Of a DNA stretch of 46,507 nt, positions 42,186-46,507 are shown piece by piece. Origin of the DNA: Saprospiraceae bacterium (GTDB taxonomy: Bacteria; Bacteroidota; Bacteroidia; Chitinophagales; Saprospiraceae); contig JAKVCU010000076.1 of the NCBI GenBank assembly GCA_022448955.1, forward strand, positions 1 to 46,507. The letters run 5' to 3'. How positions within the stretch are numbered: position 1 is the first letter of the stretch; every line of letters begins with the position of its first letter. The notes beneath the pieces are model-generated. The model ran no database searches. It had not been told where the DNA came from and was given only the letters and a program-made list of their open reading frames with translations. The position numbers and the translations under genes are program-made.

Positions 42186-42624
42186 TTTCCAATATATCCC
42201 AAGTATGGTCAGCTAGCATCTTAACAGTAGCTTCAAACTTAAACGGAGGTTCTGTGCCCCATTCATTGGGACCTACTAATGAAAGAACGAATGCACCACT
42301 ACTTCTCTTGTACAAGTGATAAATAAATCCAATTAATGGCTCAAAGCTCATCTCTGCTTGATAAATCGATTCTGAGATATGTACCCTATCATGGATAGCC
42401 TTAGCTTGCTCTGCGAGTAGCTCAATCTGCTTTTTGATTTGCTCCAGCTGCATATCTGTCTGCTCATACATAGCAGATACTGCACGGCCTTTGACTCGAC
42501 CTTTATCAATGGGCTTGATTACTGCCCCGCCAACAGTATGTGCATATGGGAGAAGGTGTGGATTTTCTGCTATTTTATCAGGATCAATTGGATTGACAAA
42601 TTGTTCATCTTTCTCTTTAGCCAT
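42175..42624 (-). CDS. DUF2452 domain protein
   Basis: 149 residues, cytoplasmic, matching DUF2452: VNPIDPDKIAENPHLLPYAHTVGGAVIKPIDKGRVKG, a helical middle (EQIKKQIELLAEQAKAIHDRV), and FEPLIGFIYHLYKR..GAFVLSLVGPNEWG. No known function. First gene of a two-gene unit with the DUF1573 gene, sharing an 11-bp overlap. Confidence 0.9.
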   Translation of the reverse strand: MAKEKDEQFVNPIDPDKIAENPHLLPYAHTVGGAVIKPIDKGRVKGRAVSAMYEQTDMQLEQIKKQIELLAEQAKAIHDRVHISESIYQAEMSFEPLIGFIYHLYKRSSGAFVLSLVGPNEWGTEPPFKFEATVKMLADHTWDILESDV

Positions 42625-42700
42625 AATATCTCAATTTTCAATAAACCAAAAGTATAAGTTATCTACTCATTAGGAAAGGTTCTTATGTCAAATTTGTTCA

Positions 42701-42740
42701 AAAAAAAAGCCGAAGCAGTTGACTGCCTCGGCTTTTTTTC
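42701..42740. terminator. Bidirectional intrinsic terminator
   Basis: GCCGAAGCAG (42709-42718) and CTGCCTCGGC (42723-42732) pair with one mismatch and a 4-nt loop, flanked by eight A on the left and seven T on the right. On the minus strand it ends the coiled-coil gene. Confidence 0.85.
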
Positions 42741-42754
42741 GATTTACTTATCAT

Positions 42755-43756
42755 TTATTTCAAGCGGAAGGTACTAGAACCTGCTAAGTAACCCTTATTG
42801 TATATTTCAACGGTGTAGTTACCTTCTGCGAAAGCTTGACCTGGTGTCCAGTTGGCACATAAGGTTTCTGCACTATTGCTATAGTCGGTTTCTTTTGATT
42901 GTGTATAACGAATCTGATCACCACTCGCTTCATTAGTGAATACACCAGATCCTAACCCTTCTACTGCTAGTGTTTGACCACCCGGACTAATAATCCGGAT
43001 TAGAAACTCTTCCAAGCCAGCATCTGTTACATTGTTTTCACTTGCGTTAAAACATATTTTTAATTGATCAATATTTTTAGCGTAACGCTTTTTAGTCATC
43101 CGACCGCTTTTGCGTTGTTTGTAACCAGTAACTTCGATACCTTCTATCTGAATGACGGAAGCGACATTTACTTTTTTGCTCAATTGATTTCTCTCTGCTT
43201 CAATCGCGTCTTTTTCGCTTACCAAAGCTGCTTGAGCAGTCGATAAATCGTCGTAGTTTTTCCTTTGGTTCTCCAAATCTGATGTCAGCGCTGCTTTTTC
43301 AGTATTCAGCCCATCAATTTCGCCAGCCATCTGCTCGTTTTCAGCGCGGAGCTGATTAATTTCTGCAAGGTATTGCTCTACTTTTGCATTCAAGCGGTTC
43401 ATTTCGCGGCGAGCTTTAGCCAATTGACCTTCTTTAGAGATTAAGCCATCGATTCGGTCTTTTTGGCTCTTCAATTCTTCTTTTTGCTGCTCAATCAAAG
43501 CGTTTAGCTCTTCATTACTTCCACGCATTTCCTCCAATTCAGAGAGCGCTTCATAGTATTGTTTCTCCAGTTCGGCTTTAAGTTGTTCTGATTCATCTAA
43601 TTGAGAAGTCAGTTCTTTGTTTGCTTTGCTTTTGTTCATTGAACTAACAATGAGGAAAGCGTTAACACCCAATAATACAACAATGATAACTGCAGCGATA
43701 GCAATTAATTTCTGTCTTGAGTTGTCTTGCTTTGGGCTTGAACTGTCAGTAGTCAT
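42755..43756 (-). CDS. Membrane-anchored coiled-coil protein
   Basis: 333 residues: a short cytoplasmic N-terminus, one membrane segment (about 18-41, IAIAAVIIVVLLGVNAFLIV), a long coiled coil (about 45-200; heptads rich in Glu, Gln and Leu), and a C-terminal beta domain (about 205-333: VIQIEGIEVTGYKQRKSGRMTKKRYAKNIDQLKICF...NYTVEIYNKGYLAGSSTFRLK). The start follows a 5' UTR with an inverted repeat. The layout suggests a periplasmic spacer ending in a binding domain, possibly gliding- or envelope-related, but no family name is recognised with confidence. Confidence 0.85.
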   Translation of the reverse strand: MTTDSSSPKQDNSRQKLIAIAAVIIVVLLGVNAFLIVSSMNKSKANKELTSQLDESEQLKAELEKQYYEALSELEEMRGSNEELNALIEQQKEELKSQKDRIDGLISKEGQLAKARREMNRLNAKVEQYLAEINQLRAENEQMAGEIDGLNTEKAALTSDLENQRKNYDDLSTAQAALVSEKDAIEAERNQLSKKVNVASVIQIEGIEVTGYKQRKSGRMTKKRYAKNIDQLKICFNASENNVTDAGLEEFLIRIISPGGQTLAVEGLGSGVFTNEASGDQIRYTQSKETDYSNSAETLCANWTPGQAFAEGNYTVEIYNKGYLAGSSTFRLK

Positions 43757-44290
43757 AATTCTTATAAGTTTTGTTAAAAAAATTGAAGTTGAACTAATGA
43801 ATAGAGACTTAATCTCTATTTTCTCTTTTTGTTGTAAGGCTTCCGAATCAAATTTGTTCGAGAGGATACAACAAGTTGATCAACCATCAAATTTACATGC
43901 GCAAAACTGCAATTAAGAACGAAGCATATTTTTCAAAATTGTGTTTGGCTACACAAAATTATAAAAAAATACACTCTAGACACCTAAAAGAGAAGTGGAC
44001 AAGTTTTATTTTGGTTGCTTTTAAAGCTTTTCAGCCATCTTAAATTTATTGGCTTTCGCCAAAAAAGCGGAAGGAGAAAGTAATATAATTTGGTTTGTAA
44101 TCAAAATAGTGTTGTTTTTTAATCAAAATAGTGTTATATTGCTAAAAATAGAAAAACTTGAAAAATAAAATCTGTACTTTATAGTTGAATGATAGATAGC
44201 TTATAGCTTGAGTGCACGATATGGAAAGACGTTTTAGTTTAATATGATCGTATGCGACTTTAACCTTAGTCCCAAATAAACAGCAGTTAG
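43757..44290. other. Spacer with 5'-UTR hairpin, -7 element and paired direct repeats
   Basis: AATAGAGA-CTTAA-TCTCTATT (43800-43820) is a perfect 8-bp hairpin in the leader of the coiled-coil gene. TAAATTTG on the minus strand (43888-43895) fits a -7 element but lacks a well-spaced -33. TAATCAAAATAGTGTT occurs twice (44098-44113 and 44120-44135), 22 bp apart, upstream of the exonuclease gene. Confidence 0.55.
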
Positions 44291-45043
44291 ATGATAGAAA
44301 AAATTGATATTTCAAAAGTTTTGTTCCTTGATATTGAGACAGTATCAGGAAAACCCGCTTTCGATGAATTAAATCCTGCATTTAAAACACTATGGACACA
44401 CAAAGCTCGTCAAATACTTCGTACAGGGGAAGACCCTAGTCCTGAAGAAGCTGCAGCTACTTTTAAGGATCGGGCTGCTATTTATGCAGAATTTGGAAAA
44501 ATTGTATGTATTTCAGTAGGTGTTGTACGTAGAGATGAGGATACCAAAAAACTAAGTGTTCGACTAAAATCCTTTGCTAATAGAGAGGAAGCAGTCCTGC
44601 TAGAAGAGTTTGCTGGCTTGATGAATCAATATTACAATGATCCTAGAAGGCATTATATCTGTGGCCATAATATTAAGGAGTTTGATATGCCTTATATATG
44701 TAGACGAATGCTAGTAAATCAAATGCCATTTCCTGAATTATTACAGCTATCCGGCAAAAAGCCCTGGGAAACAGGCCATTTATTGGACACCATGGATATG
44801 TGGAAGTTTGGTGACCGAAAAAACTTCACTTCATTAAAGTTACTAGCAGCTGTTTTGGATTTCCCAACGCCAAAAGATGATATTGATGGGAGCAATGTAG
44901 GAAGAGTTTTCTGGGAGGAAGATGATTTGGAGCGTATTGCAGTGTATTGCGAAAAAGATGTTCTAGCGACGGTTCAGTTATTTTTAAGATACAAAAGAAT
45001 GCCACTCATTGAAATGGAGCAAGTACACCATGTGAGTGTTTAA
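44291..45043 (+). CDS. PolB-type 3'-5' exonuclease
   Basis: 250 residues of the DnaQ/RNase H-fold exonuclease superfamily: ExoI VLFLDIETVSG (Asp14, Glu16), ExoII HYICGHNIKEFDMPYICRR, and ExoIII YCEKDVLATVQLFLRY with the Tyr-x3-Asp pattern, so all DEDDy residues are visible. Family members are predicted single-strand DNA or RNA exonucleases related to the proofreading domain of DNA polymerase B. Cytoplasmic, no extra domains. It is preceded by a pair of 16-bp direct repeats and followed by a terminator-like hairpin. Confidence 0.9.
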   Translation: MIEKIDISKVLFLDIETVSGKPAFDELNPAFKTLWTHKARQILRTGEDPSPEEAAATFKDRAAIYAEFGKIVCISVGVVRRDEDTKKLSVRLKSFANREEAVLLEEFAGLMNQYYNDPRRHYICGHNIKEFDMPYICRRMLVNQMPFPELLQLSGKKPWETGHLLDTMDMWKFGDRKNFTSLKLLAAVLDFPTPKDDIDGSNVGRVFWEEDDLERIAVYCEKDVLATVQLFLRYKRMPLIEMEQVHHVSV

Positions 45044-45062
45044 GACATTGAAACTAATATAC

Positions 45063-45087
45063 GATCTGCTCTAAGAGCAGGTCTTTT
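45063..45087 (+). terminator. Terminator after the exonuclease gene
   Basis: GATCTGCTC and GAGCAGGTC (45063-45083) form a 9-bp stem with one G-T pair and a 3-nt loop, followed by TTTT. Confidence 0.6.
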
Positions 45088-45104
45088 AAATTAAAGCTTT
45101 GAAA

Positions 45105-46085
45105 ATGAAAAAACTATTCTTCCTTATTCTATTCCTTCCATTATTTGCTTCCTGCCTTTCTGCAGACAAGTTTGCAAAAAATCCAAAGCATTATTATATA
45201 GAACTCACTAGTAGAAAAGCAGAAAAAGCTGCTTTTGAATTTGGTACTATTGACTGGTCAAGTGGGTTTATGAATAAAGAAGCATTTGGCGAAAGCCAAA
45301 GTATAGATAGTGAAGAGGGTATGCTTTTCTTTGAGACTCTAACAAAAGATATGCAAAAGTTGGGGGTAGAGGACAAAGACCTTTTGATTTATATGCATGG
45401 ATTCTATGCTAATATGTGGCCTTATTTTCCGCATACTTTAAGGCGTTTCAATAAAGATTTAGTTAAAAATGAAGATTGCCAAATTGAGATTGTTTTATCG
45501 ATCATTTGGCATGGAGGACTAGGGTATCAAAAATATTGGAATGATGCCTTAAAAAAAGGTGCTAAGCTAAGCCCTATATTTCCTAAACTTCATGAATTGA
45601 GTAATCAAACCAACTGTGATTTAAATCTTTTGACCCATTCTATGGGTAATCAAGTTATGCGAGGCGCTGTTGAGAAACTGGATAGAGATACGACATCCTA
45701 TTTTGAAGAATGGGTATTAGCTGCTCCAGACCTTGATCCTACTGATTTTGCGGAAGCAGATTTCTTAAGGAAAGTTTCTAGTTTGGCAAAAAGAGTACAT
45801 GTGTATACCTACCCTAGAGATAAAGTTTTATGGTTGTCTAGCATTGTAACAGGAGAAAAACGACTTGGCGCAAAGGTAGAAGCTCAAAAAACATTTCCGG
45901 ATAATATTATAGTAGTTGATGTTGGTCCATTGAAGTGGCGGAATGGCTTTTCTGGTCATGTATATTTTGATAGTTCTCGACAAGTAAGAGAAGATATCGT
46001 CTTTATATTTACCGGTACTTCTTTAAGGGATTTTAGCCATCGAAAACTCATTGATCCACAATTTTATGAACTTCATCCTCAATAA
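45105..46085 (+). CDS. Alpha/beta hydrolase lipoprotein (DUF900-like)
   Basis: 326 residues from ATG 45105; a TTG two codons upstream is not preferred. The lipidation site is Cys17 (PLFASC). The body has an alpha/beta hydrolase pattern: LIYMHGFYANMW (oxyanion-hole region), nucleophile elbow LLTHSMGNQVMRGAVEKL, a possible acid in AAPDLDPTDFAE, and a histidine in GFSGHVYFDS. It resembles DUF900-type serine hydrolases. A lipid-anchored periplasmic or outer-membrane hydrolase is inferred; the substrate is unknown. Confidence 0.82.
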   Translation: MKKLFFLILFLPLFASCLSADKFAKNPKHYYIELTSRKAEKAAFEFGTIDWSSGFMNKEAFGESQSIDSEEGMLFFETLTKDMQKLGVEDKDLLIYMHGFYANMWPYFPHTLRRFNKDLVKNEDCQIEIVLSIIWHGGLGYQKYWNDALKKGAKLSPIFPKLHELSNQTNCDLNLLTHSMGNQVMRGAVEKLDRDTTSYFEEWVLAAPDLDPTDFAEADFLRKVSSLAKRVHVYTYPRDKVLWLSSIVTGEKRLGAKVEAQKTFPDNIIVVDVGPLKWRNGFSGHVYFDSSRQVREDIVFIFTGTSLRDFSHRKLIDPQFYELHPQ

Positions 46086-46178
46086 AATGGCAACTTATAC
46101 CAAAAAGCCTATACGTTAAAAACTGTTAACATCTCTTTGCTTCTTAGGTGTTCTTCTATTTTTGGAAGCAAAAAGAAA

Positions 46179-46331
46179 ATGGAAGCCACCGAAAAAGATG
46201 TCGTAGAGCAAGATCACCAAGATAGTCGCCCTCCGATTTTCCGTTCCTGGAATCAGATGTATCTATTTGTATTGGTGTTGCATGCCATTATCATAACCTT
46301 ATTCTATTTTTTTACAGAAACCTATTCGTAA
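46179..46331 (+). CDS. Small single-span membrane protein before a symporter gene
   Basis: 50 residues from ATG 46179 (MEATEKDVVEQDHQ...); an earlier in-frame start at 46137 adds 14 unlikely residues. It has an acidic N-terminus, a conserved-looking PIFRSWNQMYLFVLVLHA stretch, and one membrane segment (about 25-45). It is 21 bp upstream of a sodium:solute symporter gene and likely cotranscribed. Tiny accessory membrane proteins are known beside solute symporters (for example the DUF4212 type), but this one is shorter and single-span; an accessory role is inferred. Confidence 0.65.
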   Translation: MEATEKDVVEQDHQDSRPPIFRSWNQMYLFVLVLHAIIITLFYFFTETYS

Positions 46332-46352
46332 AAGACTAATCAATATATCAGG

Positions 46353-46507
46353 ATGGAAATACTGGATTGGATTGTAATGTTGGCTACATTACTAGGAATT
46401 GTAGCCTATGGTGTTTGGAAAACTAGGAATGTCAACTCTGTACAGAGTTATCTTCTTGGTGATCGTGATTTGCCTTGGTGGACGATTGGTCTTTCGATTA
46501 TGGCAAC
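46353..46507 (+). CDS. Sodium:solute symporter, 5' end (runs off the right edge)
   Basis: The first 51 codons of a protein starting MEILDWIVMLATLLGIVAYG, with a first membrane segment and then the family motif SVQSYLLGDRDLPWWTIGLSIMA. The motif (YLLG-R-LPWW-IG-SI-A) is diagnostic for the SSS family (sodium/glucose, proline, pantothenate type). The substrate cannot be told from this fragment. Confidence 0.9.
   Translation, partial: MEILDWIVMLATLLGIVAYGVWKTRNVNSVQSYLLGDRDLPWWTIGLSIMA

Overview
The window is about 46.5 kb of AT-rich chromosome from a member of the Bacteroidota, most likely a Saprospiraceae-like marine or aquatic lineage. The evidence is internal. Several promoters match the Bacteroidota consensus (TTTG, 19-23 bp, TAnnTTTG). 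Several secreted proteins end in a type IX secretion (T9SS) sorting domain. Shine-Dalgarno sequences are mostly absent. The gene families (HmuY, DUF1573, DUF2452, LemA/TPM, the Bacteroidota UDP-diacylglucosamine-pyrophosphatase-like family) are typical of that phylum. No rRNA, tRNA, CRISPR array, intact insertion sequence or prophage was seen.

Layout. 1-1413 (minus) is the 5' part of a large secreted repeat protein that runs off the left edge and carries a young 240-bp tandem repeat. 2209-3414 is an Old Yellow Enzyme-type oxidoreductase. 3524-4026 is an unusual gene-free locus: a good promoter, two mini-ORFs with strong Shine-Dalgarno sequences, three copies of a 14-bp motif at 176-178 bp spacing, several hairpins and an intrinsic terminator. 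It is the best candidate here for something undescribed. fhs and a histone-deacetylase-like gene follow on the minus strand. Then comes about 1 kb of non-coding DNA with dispersed repeat modules, a propeller lipoprotein and lysS. From 11 to 22 kb there is a T9SS-secreted protein, unknown helical and lipoprotein genes, and an autoregulated BlaI / M56-peptidase signalling pair. The M56 protein also carries a TonB-plug-like domain, an 18-residue Lys/Glu tandem repeat and a T9SS-like tail. A decayed outer-membrane-protein gene lies nearby.

From 22.8 to 32.7 kb are meaB, a lemA-TPM-TPM operon, an HTH-WYL regulator fused to a GyrI-like effector domain, a DUF1015 protein, a possible 6S-like small RNA on the minus strand, and a GH57/DUF3536 protein. 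33.1-40.7 kb is a complete heme-acquisition operon: secreted HmuY with a T9SS tail, the substrate-binding protein, permease and ATPase of a heme ABC transporter, an HmuS-like heme-handling protein, a small unknown protein and a TonB-dependent receptor. It sits behind a promoter with an iron-regulator-like palindrome and a cluster of TTAGGTA boxes. The last 6 kb holds a calcineurin-like protein that has lost metal ligands, DUF1573/DUF2452 genes, a membrane-anchored coiled-coil protein, a PolB-type 3'-5' exonuclease, an alpha/beta hydrolase lipoprotein, and the start of a sodium:solute symporter with a tiny membrane protein upstream.

Several intergenic regions share a dispersed, modular repeat family. 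All functional statements rest on reading the sequence and on family knowledge; no database search was run.
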